Positions 54,301-58,251 of a stretch of 64,000 nt of DNA are shown one piece after another. The notes beneath the pieces were generated by a model. The model was not told where the DNA came from. It made no database searches and saw only the letters and a program-made list of their open reading frames with translations. Source of the stretch: Micropterix aruncella (Eukaryota > Arthropoda > Insecta > Lepidoptera > Micropterigidae); NCBI GenBank assembly GCA_944548615.1, contig OX155976.1, positions 1,156,596 to 1,220,595 on the forward strand, written 5' to 3'. The position numbers were made by a program, and so were the translations under genes. Within the stretch, counting starts at the first letter, position 1. Each line of letters begins with the position of its first letter.

Positions 54301-56579
54301 GGACCAAATATAAAACACCGCACACGAATATATATTATAATATACTGTCAAGTTTTCCAATGCTGGATGCGGCAATCGACAGAATACCCAAAACTATGAT
54401 CTTCTGGAAAGAATATGCCATATCATTAACAGAAGACTCAAAAGAAGCACTGAATCAAACGGACCTAAGAATCTACACAGATGGATCAAAAACCAACAAA
54501 GGTACAGGATGTGGTGTCTTCTCGGAAGACCTAAATATACACATCTTCAAACCACTCGGAGCACACAACACAGTTTTCCAAGCAGAATGTATGGGAATAA
54601 TAGAAGCTTGCAACGCAGTGAAACAGCGGCAGCTAAAACACGAAAACATATGCATTCTATCGGACAGCAGGTCAGTGCTACAGGCACTGGGAAGCGATAG
54701 ATTTACATCTGGGCTCATATACGAATGCCACCAAAGCCTCCTCGAGGTATGCGGAAAAGGCAATAAGGTGACACTGAAATGGATCAAGGGACACACTCAA
54801 GAGGAAACGATGCTGCGGATGAACTAGCCCGTAAGGGCTCAGACACACCGGCATACGGACCCGAACCTATCGTGCCCCTACCCTACTCGCACATAAACAA
54901 CCAACTTGACAACCACTACAAACAACTACATCAAACACACTGGAAAGAGATAGACACCTGCAGACAAACCAAAGAAATAGTAGTGGAATACAACCACAAA
55001 CTTACCAAAACACTTCTAAGGACAAAAAGGCCCCAACTACGCAAACTAGTGGGACTGATAACAGGACACAACACACTAAACAAACACCTCTTCAACATGG
55101 GCGGAACGAATAGCCCTATGTGCAGAGCATGCATGGAGGCGGAAGAAACCACAAAACACATTCTGCTAGACTGTAAACAGGTAGAAGTATACAGGACAAA
55201 ACACCTTGGGACTCCAGGCACCCTGCGCGAGGCAGCAGGAAACCTGAAAGCCCTGCTGGCTTTCGTCGAGGAGCTGGGGTGGGTGGAATAGCGCTACCCC
55301 CGTTACACGCAAAATAGGCACACTGGATGTCGACTTGCCGAGGAACGCCCAGTACAACTAACTAACTAACTATTTGTAAGTGTAATAGGCTATATATTAA
55401 TCCGAAAAATGAAGACTTTTTCGTGGTAGTCGGATTTGCGGTCGGAGAATAAGCGGTCGAACGAAAACGTTTCTAACTAACGCTGCCTTAACGATGAGAG
55501 ATATATGATTAAGTTCTAAAGAAAAGTTGTATAGCTTGATAATGCCTACAAAATAGTCAGCGACAGCGTATGTCTAACTTGTAGTATTATATATTTGAAA
55601 AAAAAAAAAAAAAATCGTTAGGTCGTGTTTATTGGTAAATTTATAGTCTCAAGTGTTTAAAACAAAAGACTTTTCCCTTTTACTGCATATAATTTCCCTT
55701 TTACTGCATAAATAGTTACGAGATAATACGCTCACAAATAAGACACTCACAAGAAGACACTCACAAATAACGGTATTATAGTCAAATTAGCATGCAAAAA
55801 TATAACCCTTCTTTTGGAAGTCAGGAATTAAATCATAGCACTCAATACTAATCGAACCACACTCATAATTTCCTCACAGGTAAAAAGATTTACCGCCCAA
55901 CGAAGCGGGCACGGGTCAGCTAGTCTATAATAAAATTGATAATGGAAGGTAACATAATAAATAATTGATAAGGGACGATATTGATTGTAATTTATTATTT
56001 ATTTATTTTTATTTTATTGTAAACTTACAGATACTAAATACGGGATACGATGGTATGTTCAAAGCCTAATTAAGTATCCTTTTTATATAATATAATAACT
56101 CCAATTAACAGTTTACAACGCTCGCATAACAAATTCAGTTAGAAATAACATGAGACAAAAACCTAACTATTTTTCTGGTGTTTTAGCTAAACTTTACAAG
56201 ACACATTCATACTATTCGACAGGTATAATGATGGCGCATAAAATTATTTAAATATGGAGATCGGTCGCTGCAGGATGGGAGCGCGAGGAGCCGTGTGAGA
56301 TTGGACGGGAAATGAAGTTTGACTCACCTCGGGGACGGAGTGGAGGCGCCGGTTGAAGGCCAAGAGCTTGGCCACGCGCTTGTCGGGGTTGACGCGCGTG
56401 TGCGTGGCCATGTCGGCCATGAGGCGCCAGTTGGCGCGCATGTCGTCCGTCAGCCCCGTCTGGCGGCACAGCTCGGGCACCAGGCACAGCAGCTCGGGCG
56501 CGCCGGCGCGGATGTCCCGCTCCTTGGAGCGCGACATCAGCAGCGGCTGGTGCATGTCCGCGATGCGCACGTTGTACTT
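18399..56579 (-). CDS. piwi: Piwi/Aubergine-class Argonaute, C-terminal seven exons
   Basis: Piwi proteins bind 24-30-nt piRNAs and cut or silence transposon RNA in the germline. Seven exons (56579-56328, 49464-49294, 45313-45032, 38071-37679, 35090-34927, 20294-20141, 18509-18399) join to 1527 bp, coding 508 residues plus a stop. All junctions are GT-AG and in phase. Residues 1-141 cover the linker region, 142-235 the MID domain (Y, K and Q of the 5'-phosphate pocket in [18 protein letters not shown]), and the rest the PIWI domain. The slicer tetrad is complete: Asp at 37931-37933, Glu at 37817-37819, Asp at 37721-37723, His at 18477-18479. The protein ends LLYYL, as Piwi proteins do. N-terminal and PAZ exons were not found, and a start codon is outside what I can see. 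The sequence fits the Piwi/Aub class rather than Ago3 or Ago1/2. Aub and Piwi cannot be separated here. Confidence 0.95.
18783..18862. repeat. Small inverted repeat with 'catctagcggtag' arms
   Basis: gcaccatctagcggtagaaa pairs with tttacctactgctagatggt across a ~38-bp AT-rich loop. The motif resembles other small palindromes in this window (25601-25670; 57010-57110). Probably a mini-MITE. Confidence 0.55.
19140..19440 (+). pseudogene. Retrotransposon-derived fragment related to 48250-48620
   Basis: The frame 19167-19325 reads [53 protein letters not shown]. It is nearly identical to the copy at 48375-48520. The VEVGxRG block follows an ELTVPWE-type motif in reverse-transcriptase-like proteins that carry a restriction-enzyme-like nuclease; here the upstream half is missing. 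The 3' noncoding part (tgtggcaagacagctgtcct; cagaagtgtaa) also recurs at 44545-44635 and 48540-48625. It joins an inverted family A repeat directly at about 19441. Confidence 0.6.
19441..19640 (-). repeat. Dispersed repeat family A, inverted partial copy
   Basis: Carries, in reverse complement, the same blocks as 11638-11830 (ggtcggtcacactcacgggt; gggtaggacactgggtcaac), ending at the word gggagctaatgggccc, which also occurs at 15218-15233. Confidence 0.75.
20141..20294 (-). CDS. piwi: piwi penultimate exon
   Basis: Acceptor attag, then one base completing Arg, then [20 protein letters not shown] and ending [13 protein letters not shown] at donor GTTGGT. This is the late PIWI segment preceding the His-containing exon. 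The split Arg codon (AG in the previous exon plus G here) confirms the phase. Confidence 0.95.
20550..21404 (-). pseudogene. 5'-truncated LINE with RNase H domain
   Basis: Minus-strand frames give the RNase H end ([15 protein letters not shown], then [25 protein letters not shown] at 21043-21270). They then give the terminal cysteine block ([22 protein letters not shown] at 20636-20869) and end with FWDSLGWLE. The order and closing residues match the full-length element at 49692-55370, so the two are relatives of one clade. The 3' end runs into agttagtt repeats at about 20553, like the actaactaac tail there. The sevenmer tgtgtct flanks both ends, a possible short target duplication. Reverse transcriptase is missing. 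Confidence 0.75.
21650..22268 (+). pseudogene. CR1/Jockey-like LINE reverse-transcriptase C-terminus
   Basis: The frame 21697-22170 shows [26 protein letters not shown]-like text ([20 protein letters not shown]) and [16 protein letters not shown], then [12 protein letters not shown]. This order is the conserved region after the RT thumb in CR1/L2/Jockey-type LINEs. A 3' UTR follows and ends in an aataaataaatgaa tail at 22268, right where the Tc1 element begins. 5'-truncated; only the last ~150 residues of the polymerase remain. Confidence 0.65.
22280..22840 (-). pseudogene. Tc1 transposase, catalytic C-terminal half
   Basis: Minus-strand translation gives [19 protein letters not shown], then [20 protein letters not shown] and [15 protein letters not shown]. 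Further along it gives [13 protein letters not shown], the degenerate form of the WPGNSPDMNPIE motif that carries the last acidic catalytic residue. Several in-frame stops (for example in the segment before RKPEEL) and a frameshift between the QWFPE block and the WPGNSP block make it inactive. Confidence 0.72.
22841..23630 (+). pseudogene. LINE fragment: RNase H and C-terminal domain
   Basis: One open frame, 22827-23507, reads [20 protein letters not shown], then [20 protein letters not shown], the active-site Asp, His and Asp region of a retrotransposon RNase H. A C-terminal cysteine motif ([18 protein letters not shown]) follows, with the stop after LLAGH. The ribonuclease cleaves the RNA strand of the RNA/DNA hybrid. 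The reverse transcriptase is cut away, so this is a 5'-truncated insertion. A tail of ttatatgtattg repeats follows at 23540-23600. It differs from the RNase H at 54450-54830, so it is another family. Confidence 0.78.
23640..24075 (-). pseudogene. Tc1 transposase, N-terminal DNA-binding half
   Basis: Minus-strand text includes [19 protein letters not shown], then [20 protein letters not shown] and [14 protein letters not shown], followed by [17 protein letters not shown]. This is the expected order of the two helix-turn-helix motifs and the start of the catalytic domain in Tc1 transposases. One or more stops and frame changes occur before 23967. Continues as 22280-22840 once the LINE is removed. 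Confidence 0.72.
24076..24665. other. Intronic, no feature seen
   Basis: AT-rich. Contains an aaataaataattaaataa stretch near 24535 that could be an old LINE tail. Confidence 0.4.
24670..24982. mobile_element. TTAA-flanked MITE
   Basis: Starts cccttggg directly after TTAA (24666-24669) and ends caacggg directly before TTAA (24983-24986). TTAA target duplication with CCC..GGG ends is the piggyBac signature. Near the right end a 43-bp unit (cgcgaccagatttggt...) is duplicated at 24906 and 24949. The middle (attgcattgaaattt) resembles 38980-39070. Confidence 0.55.
24990..25430 (-). pseudogene. LINE reverse-transcriptase C-terminal fragment
   Basis: Reverse-strand translation gives [20 protein letters not shown], then [20 protein letters not shown] and [19 protein letters not shown]. 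These are the thumb/connection motifs of CR1/Jockey-like LINEs (LDY..V.Y.DL...; Q N.C.R.IFNLR). Stop codons interrupt it after about 100 residues. Both ends are lost. It is a different piece from the CR1-like end at 21650-22268 and could be the same clade. Confidence 0.6.
25601..25670. repeat. Small palindrome with 'actggatctc' arms
   Basis: agcgctatctactggatctc pairs with gagatccagtagatggtgct over a 30-bp loop. Related in sequence style to 18783-18862. Confidence 0.6.
25671..26541. other. Intronic, no gene seen
   Basis: Open frames near 25749-26085 have no domain. A T-rich low-complexity tract lies at 25670-25725, and a tttattta repeat at 26265-26310. Confidence 0.4.
27272..27329. repeat. 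(CA)n(TA)n microsatellite
   Basis: About 13 CA units followed by about 17 TA units, ending at the left border of the MITE that starts at 27330. Confidence 0.9.
27330..28300. mobile_element. 0.97-kb non-autonomous element, TA target
   Basis: Terminal inverted repeats tgggtggttctcc (left) and ggagaacgaccca (right) are flanked by TA on both sides, as in Tc1/mariner-type MITEs. The interior is AT-rich with repeated aattaccgtcgcc-like words (27530-28110). No transposase. Confidence 0.75.
28301..28592. repeat. Complex microsatellite of TATG/TGTA/CGTA units
   Basis: Nearly 300 bp of alternating purine-pyrimidine units (tatgcgtg, gtatacgt, tatgtatg). Long open frames through it on both strands are artefacts of the repeat. 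Confidence 0.9.
28646..28813 (+). CDS. Probable piggyBac transposase N-terminal exon remnant
   Basis: A 55-codon frame begins at an ATG directly after tttgtag: [20 protein letters not shown], followed by a serine/acidic run ([13 protein letters not shown]) and a TGA at 28811. Acidic, serine-rich N-termini are usual in piggyBac-like transposases. It is followed within 75 bp by an inserted MITE, after which proline/serine-rich coding sequence resumes at 29772. I infer that it was part of the same gene; no domain proves it. Confidence 0.4.
   Translation: MNRKWKIGDLPDAYFLAELERELSSSASEVSDDESSRFTRTPIASTTAPSMSTSM
28886..29696. mobile_element. hAT-type MITE packed with subterminal 'catctaaa' motifs
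   Basis: Bounded by the exact 8-base duplication aatataag (28878-28885 and 29697-29704), with ends gagtccgggtca and tgacccggtccg. The interior holds about a dozen copies, in both orientations, of the word gaacatctaaa or its variants (for example 28989, 29084, 29468, 29495, 29549, 29661). A relative lies at 44004-44458. No coding capacity. Confidence 0.78.
29772..31875 (+). pseudogene. piggyBac transposase, one frameshift
   Basis: Cuts and pastes DNA at TTAA. Exon 1 (29772-29953) joins exon 2 (from 30025) across a 71-bp GT-AG intron that keeps the frame (Gln-Arg-Ser-Val-Asp). An Arg/Gly-rich segment follows, then the transposase core: [36 protein letters not shown] (first catalytic Asp), [10 protein letters not shown] (second) and [12 protein letters not shown] (third acidic region). 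A C-terminal cysteine-rich domain closes it ([21 protein letters not shown]). The frame breaks once, near 31010-31012, between [10 protein letters not shown] and [10 protein letters not shown], which fits loss of a single base. Otherwise it is full-length (about 670 residues). Probably a recent inactivation. Confidence 0.88.
29954..30024 (+). other. 71-bp intron of the piggyBac gene
   Basis: Donor AAAG/GTTAGT and acceptor TTTTCAG/ATC restore a continuous frame from the proline/serine-rich exon into the Arg/Gly-rich exon. Confidence 0.6.
31876..32689. other. 3' noncoding part of the probable piggyBac element
   Basis: AT-rich with no gene. Several aataaa words (near 32500) could serve as poly(A) signals for the transposase. 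Confidence 0.4.
32690..32766. repeat. Short 'cttcggccgaa' repeat
   Basis: Imperfect palindromic units of cttcggcttcggccgaag repeated about four times. Confidence 0.7.
32780..33445. repeat. ~150-bp tandem repeat, about 4.5 units
   Basis: The anchor aaaaactgagccttaaa recurs at about 32902, 33051, 33202 and 33352, a spacing of 149-151 bp. Units share tttatttaacgtccaaaaac and ttactatattttatgga. Divergence between units is moderate. Confidence 0.85.
33446..34308. other. Intronic, no gene seen
   Basis: Open frames at 33469-33684 and 34127-34336 have no domain. The right part leads to the cgcgaggcttgaaggg-TTAA terminus. Confidence 0.4.
34927..35090 (-). CDS. piwi: piwi exon (PIWI domain)
   Basis: Acceptor ttgcag, then [20 protein letters not shown], then [13 protein letters not shown] and [13 protein letters not shown], ending in a split Arg codon at donor GTAAAA. 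Joins in phase to NHE from the previous exon and to RYDFFLV of the next. Conserved core strands of PIWI; no catalytic residue in this exon. Confidence 0.95.
35091..37678 (-). other. piwi intron, 2.6 kb
   Basis: No domain-bearing frames seen. The words cagtgattcccaaagtgg at 35249 look like a hAT-type terminus, but no partner end was found. The rest (35480-37670) holds nothing I can classify. Confidence 0.6.
37679..38071 (-). CDS. piwi: piwi exon with three slicer residues
   Basis: 131 codons, phase 0 at both ends, from [19 protein letters not shown] to QIPFVYNHE. It contains the first catalytic Asp in [10 protein letters not shown], the Glu finger in NGEELSNEL and the second Asp in [11 protein letters not shown], with 38 and 32 residues between successive positions as numbered along the exon. 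Very GC-rich with strong third-position GC, unlike the flanking introns. The long frame on the opposite strand (37682-38137) is a shadow of this base bias. Confidence 0.97.
38407..38815. mobile_element. Penelope-type hairpin and terminal sequence
   Basis: A near-perfect stem (38448-38509; arms gcgatgttgcaaccgccgtc and its inverse around a ~3-base turn) is preceded by cgaatttacgagtaaatt and gcccgacgtttcgg, the same terminal words as at 6730-6775. Text at 38787-38812 (gtcaaacaacagcgatagtc) equals the terminus at 7463-7482. A C-rich TTACGTAA piece (38560-38690) separates them. No protein remains. Confidence 0.6.
38839..40280. mobile_element. Possible TTAA-flanked element, 1.4 kb
   Basis: TTAA (38835-38838) followed by cccctcacgttgcgagg, and gccgagcggg followed by TTAA (40281-40284). 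Weak inverted similarity of the ends. The interior shares a block with the TTAA element at 24670-24982 (gcattgaaattt; aacaattaggataataatg). AT-rich interior, and a GC-rich right end. Confidence 0.35.
39354..39480 (-). pseudogene. Possible hAT transposase C-terminal scrap
   Basis: Minus-strand text [20 protein letters not shown] and then [15 protein letters not shown] resembles the LSLLSIEAETLEKL..SAIIDLINQFAEKKAR end of the hAT transposase at 802-1280. Only about 40 residues, without flanking ends; could be coincidence. Confidence 0.3.
41600..41750 (+). repeat. Retrotransposon 3'-tail-like repeat (two units)
   Basis: The pattern gcagtggac...tgggctgatgatgataat occurs twice (41612-41640 and 41696-41746). 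The string cagtggacgt..ggctgatgatgat is a common 3' end of LINE/SINE copies in insects; the parent element is not present. Confidence 0.45.
41755..43114. mobile_element. Fold-back element with ~560-bp arms, TA target
   Basis: The left arm 41755-42335 and right arm 42535-43114 are inverted copies (about 80-85% by eye). The outermost words gtgtagtcaaa and tttgactagac are flanked by TA on both sides. The arms contain repeated words such as aagatggc and ccatattggc. Each arm begins, at its inner end, with the 3' end of a cysteine-rich coding sequence. The right copy extends further in (42405-42605). Confidence 0.78.
42405..42605 (+). pseudogene. Cysteine-cluster (CXC/TCR-like) coding fragment
   Basis: A 66-codon frame contains [20 protein letters not shown] and then SIELCTPCK. 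The spacing C-x4-C-x-C-x3-C-x5-C-x-C matches the cysteine-rich tail I know from several transposon-associated insect proteins, related to Tesmin/TSO1-like CXC motifs, which bind metal and probably DNA. The left arm encodes the same tail on the minus strand ([17 protein letters not shown], 42245-42340). No start or upstream domain is seen, so this is the 3' end of a gene caught in a fold-back element. Family assignment is tentative. Confidence 0.5.
44004..44458. mobile_element. Second copy of the hAT-type subterminal-motif MITE
   Basis: Shares the interior with 29040-29500 (aaatcacaactgtgaaatag; aattcacaggttgctacatt; gcgctattt) and ends in tgaccc. The repeated subterminal word differs: gatctaaa/ctcaatctaaa here against gaacatctaaa there. 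Left terminal part shorter than in the other copy. Target duplication not found. Confidence 0.6.
44540..44690 (+). repeat. Noncoding tail shared with 19360-19440 and 48540-48690
   Basis: Blocks gcaagacagctgtcctaacc, ccacagcc, gtccagaatccacc and cccaactccggttggtaaat recur at the other two loci, following a retrotransposon coding scrap there. Coding part absent here. Confidence 0.6.
44874..44945. mobile_element. 72-bp palindromic mini-element, TTAA side
   Basis: Begins cccttcaggccccgcgactt and ends cggggcctgaaggg. Right flank TTAA, left flank ATAA (one change). Same termini as 46996-47043. Noncoding. Confidence 0.65.
45032..45313 (-). CDS. piwi: piwi exon (MID domain)
   Basis: 94 codons, phase 0 at both ends, from [19 protein letters not shown] to [18 protein letters not shown] at donor GTAAGA. 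This is the MID domain, which anchors the 5' phosphate of the guide. The Tyr, Lys and final Gln of the pocket are present. The acceptor is cctag at 45314-45318. Confidence 0.95.
45670..46330 (-). pseudogene. RTE-like retrotransposon C-terminal fragment
   Basis: Minus-strand frame 45821-46117 reads [36 protein letters not shown] and [12 protein letters not shown]. These are typical RTE-like end motifs ([23 protein letters not shown]). The frame is open for about 100 residues, then shifts. Text before it ([19 protein letters not shown], 46190-46250) is also recognisable. Ends in a gaagaagaag run at 45680-45700. Related in type to 17880-18110 but on the opposite strand. Confidence 0.68.
46394..46564. 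mobile_element. 171-bp MITE, TA target
   Basis: The ends aaggtatgtcccc and gggacatacctt are inverted, followed by inner similarity (gtgctttcgttttcatcttg with its inverse near 46527-46550). TA on each side. Noncoding. Confidence 0.72.
46670..46880 (+). repeat. Repeat family A, left-half copy
   Basis: gagcgacaaggcattgcggg through tctggtatacc matches 15000-15215 with small deletions. Ends with the tggtatacc terminus. Confidence 0.65.
46996..47043. mobile_element. 48-bp perfect-flank TTAA palindrome
   Basis: Starts cccttcaagccccgcgactt and ends catggggcttgaaggg, flanked by TTAA at 46992-46995 and 47044-47047. Smallest member of a family with the same termini (44874; 26542; 34309). No room for anything but two terminal repeats. 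Confidence 0.8.
47727..47835 (+). repeat. Repeat family A, left terminal piece
   Basis: cacagtataccaagacaaca and gagcgacagggcattgcgg match 14974-15080; stops at cgcctttag. Confidence 0.65.
48000..48700 (+). pseudogene. Retrotransposon remnant with PD-(D/E)XK-like nuclease text
   Basis: Frames 48000-48211 and 48198-48494 read, in order, [51 protein letters not shown] and [20 protein letters not shown]. The order (R-P-D-I-x-L, then V-E-L-T-V-P-W-E, then VEVGxRG) is familiar from animal reverse-transcriptase-like proteins ending in a restriction-like nuclease. A ~30-bp aggcccttatta repeat interrupts it and shifts the frame. The 3' tail recurs at 44540 and 19360. Inactive. Confidence 0.6.
48701..49099. 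other. Intronic AT-rich, nothing seen
   Basis: No feature supported. Confidence 0.4.
49100..49240 (+). repeat. Repeat family A, inner-left piece
   Basis: catatccgcgtgggccgagt through tactgtctgttatactgt matches 15113-15215 and carries the terminus. Confidence 0.6.
49294..49464 (-). CDS. piwi: piwi exon (linker before MID)
   Basis: 57 codons, phase 0, [20 protein letters not shown] through [14 protein letters not shown] at donor GTAACC, acceptor ctacag. It follows the RRLHSVPE sequence of the previous exon, as in Piwi proteins (N-x-R-L..P-x-V..EL..W). GC-rich. Confidence 0.93.
50237..51689 (+). pseudogene. LINE ORF1 with DUF4780-like domain
   Basis: ORF1 proteins of such LINEs bind the element RNA. 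The first part (50237 to about 50700) is Lys/Glu/Thr-rich and low-complexity, with a basic cluster ([14 protein letters not shown]). The frame then changes, by one or two indels between about 50620 and 50710, and runs open as [19 protein letters not shown] to 51689. It contains [40 protein letters not shown] and [12 protein letters not shown], in the order of the DUF4780 fold known from insect retroelements. The end is an acidic tail ([17 protein letters not shown]). No CCHC zinc knuckle was seen. Confidence 0.7.
51670..55291 (+). pseudogene. LINE ORF2 polyprotein: endonuclease, RT, RNase H (frameshifted)
   Basis: ORF2 nicks target DNA and copies the RNA into it. AP endonuclease: [34 protein letters not shown], then [12 protein letters not shown] (the catalytic SDH, near 52310). 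[73 protein letters not shown]. RNase [31 protein letters not shown] then [12 protein letters not shown]. End: [18 protein letters not shown] and VEELGWVE stop. About five frameshifts (near 52112, 52573, 52720, 54233, 54800) and an in-frame TGA near 52713 break it. Overlaps ORF1 by about 20 bp. Confidence 0.88.
55924..56327. other. Intronic AT-rich, nothing seen
   Basis: No feature supported. Confidence 0.4.
56328..56579 (-). CDS. piwi: piwi exon (PAZ-to-MID linker), most 5' exon found
   Basis: 84 codons, phase 0 at both ends. Acceptor ttttgcag, then [63 protein letters not shown] at donor GTGAGT. The YN.RI.D..QPLL.S..K.R..R.G.PE...LVPELC..TGL string is diagnostic of the region after PAZ in Piwi/Aub proteins. 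GC-rich (about 68%). Confidence 0.95.
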
Positions 56580-58251
56580 CTGCAAAACGACCCACGCTCA
56601 CTCTGCGCTCGCTCGCTCTGCTTCCCCTCGCCCGCCGACTCTTTCTAAACTCGCTCCTTCCCGAGACGTCGGCTGCGCGGTTGCGCCGATGCCGGGAAAG
56701 ATACGACAGTATTAAATCCGTCCCATTCACTCGACCAAACTACCGACGACGGTCGCGTCCATCCGAAGCGACCTTCGGCAATTATTGAAATACGCGGAAA
56801 TAGTTTTTTTCATTTCTATACAACGGTAGAGTCGAATAAAATACAATCTGTTCGATGTCATCGAGCCATAGACGGGCGTCGAGTCACGATGCCCAATGTG
56901 GCTGCAAGTTACCCCTTAAAACGAAATACACAAGTCGAAAACTTCTCAAAATATCCTTTTTTTAGAGAACTTTCTCAAAATCAAACATTTGATAGGTATC
57001 GCCATTGATTTTATAGTGTAATAGATAGCACCATCTCATACAAGAAAATGGCAGCATATTTCTCGACGTCACTACGCAGATGGCACTGGTAGTGCTGACG
57101 TCGAAAAGTATAGGAATTTATTTGGATATCTATATTAACATTGATAATTAAGTTTTAATTATAAAGGATCGATTGATTCTAAAAACCCAATAATTCAAGC
57201 AGTTTCAACGAAATTAGCATTCAATTATTAGCGCTATCTATTGCATTTCCTTCTACGCTACAAATCACATGTTCAATGAAGATAATAATAGATGGCGTGC
57301 TATTTCAGGCATTGCCTTTCCAACAATTAGCGCGCGCTTCAGACGGGTCGCTTGGAGCCGAAAGCAGACAGGTGTGCTATAGATGTTTATACCGTATATT
57401 GATGGAGATGCGAGAAATAGGGAGTGACCACGCGCTCGCCAATCGACTAGTCGATTACGGATAGCACTCACTCGACTCGACATTGTAAATTGTTGTACAT
57501 TGTAATTGTTGACATTGTAACAGTTTACTGACATACACGCTCAATTACGTCGTCTTCTCGTAAGGATGTCAACCAACGTCGCTCCGCCTCCCATAATTTC
57601 TTGCGCAGGAAAGAGAAGATATGAGTGCTGTGCGGCGATGCTGTATTTTGCCATCTCATAGATGAATAAAAACACTCCCTGTCAGTGGCGGCGACAAAAA
57701 TCTAGTGTAGTAAAGAGAAGCTTAAAATTATTTTTTAAAACATAAGAAATATATATACATTTATAAAAATGTTTATTGGTTTGTAACCATTTGACCCCAA
57801 TATGCCATAAAGGTAAGAAATTAAAAAAATAGTTCATGATGTTTTAAACGTGTTTATTTTAATCACATTTTAGAATATCTACAAAATAATATTCTAATTA
57901 AGGCTCTTATAAGGCCGCCATTATTTTTTTGTCGAAAATTATTCAAATCAACAAATTATATCTACTCGATCTTCAGTGTTCACGATAAAATAGGACAAGC
58001 AATGTAGTTTTATATGATTGGATGTATGCCTAAGGTTTATTTTAGTGGAAAATACAAAGGTACAGGAAGATGTAATTTTGATAACAGAAATACAATTCTG
58101 TTCTCAAAAATTACAGCTTCCATTGAGCAATAATAACTAAAACCTCAGACGTAGGTAGAATCATAGAATCTGGTCTAAGCGCAGTCAGCTAGTATTCGAC
58201 TAGACTGTATTCAGATCGCCCGCTTGGAGGATCCAAACCCTTAAGTATCCG
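56580..58251. other. Upstream of last identified piwi exon; no exon seen
   Basis: Probably intron of piwi. I searched the minus strand for PAZ-like text and saw none. Contains a small inverted repeat (57035-57110, arms tctcgacgtca/tgacgtcga) and an inverted partner (56991-57036) of 61905-61952. Confidence 0.5.
56991..57036. repeat. Inverted repeat partner of 61905-61952
   Basis: aggtatcgccattgatttta and tagtgtaatagatag are found inverted near 61905-61952, about 4.9 kb away, enclosing the P-element-like transposase. Confidence 0.65.

Larger units (their letters stand above)
49692..55370 (+). mobile_element. Near-full-length non-LTR retrotransposon (R1/LOA-like), 14-bp target duplication
   Basis: Flanked by identical tatttgtaagtgta at 49678-49691 and 55371-55384. 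Begins with a GC-rich 5' leader (gggggtcgggggtagtgg) and ends in an actaactaac tail. Contains, in order, an ORF1 with a DUF4780-like region, AP endonuclease, reverse transcriptase (YADD at 53686-53697), RNase H and a terminal cysteine motif. The RNase H in ORF2 points to the R1/LOA/I group. A 5'-truncated relative is at 20550-21404. Its orientation is antisense to piwi. Frameshifts inactivate both ORFs, although the structure is complete. Confidence 0.88.
49575..55923 (-). repeat. Repeat family B copy 2, interrupted
   Basis: Left part 49575-49691 (ctaatattataaagataaag, aaccgatttcgaaaattctt) and right part 55371-55923 (ataggctatatattaatccg to gggcacgggtcagcta) join into one inverted family B copy when the retrotransposon is removed. 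Order and spacing match the reverse complement of 1633-2510. A tctata word on each side may be its own target duplication. Confidence 0.7.
49465..56327 (-). other. piwi intron, 6.9 kb
   Basis: Almost completely made of a family B repeat (49575-49691 plus 55371-55923) and the retrotransposon inserted in it (49692-55370). 55924-56327 is AT-rich without features. Confidence 0.8.
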
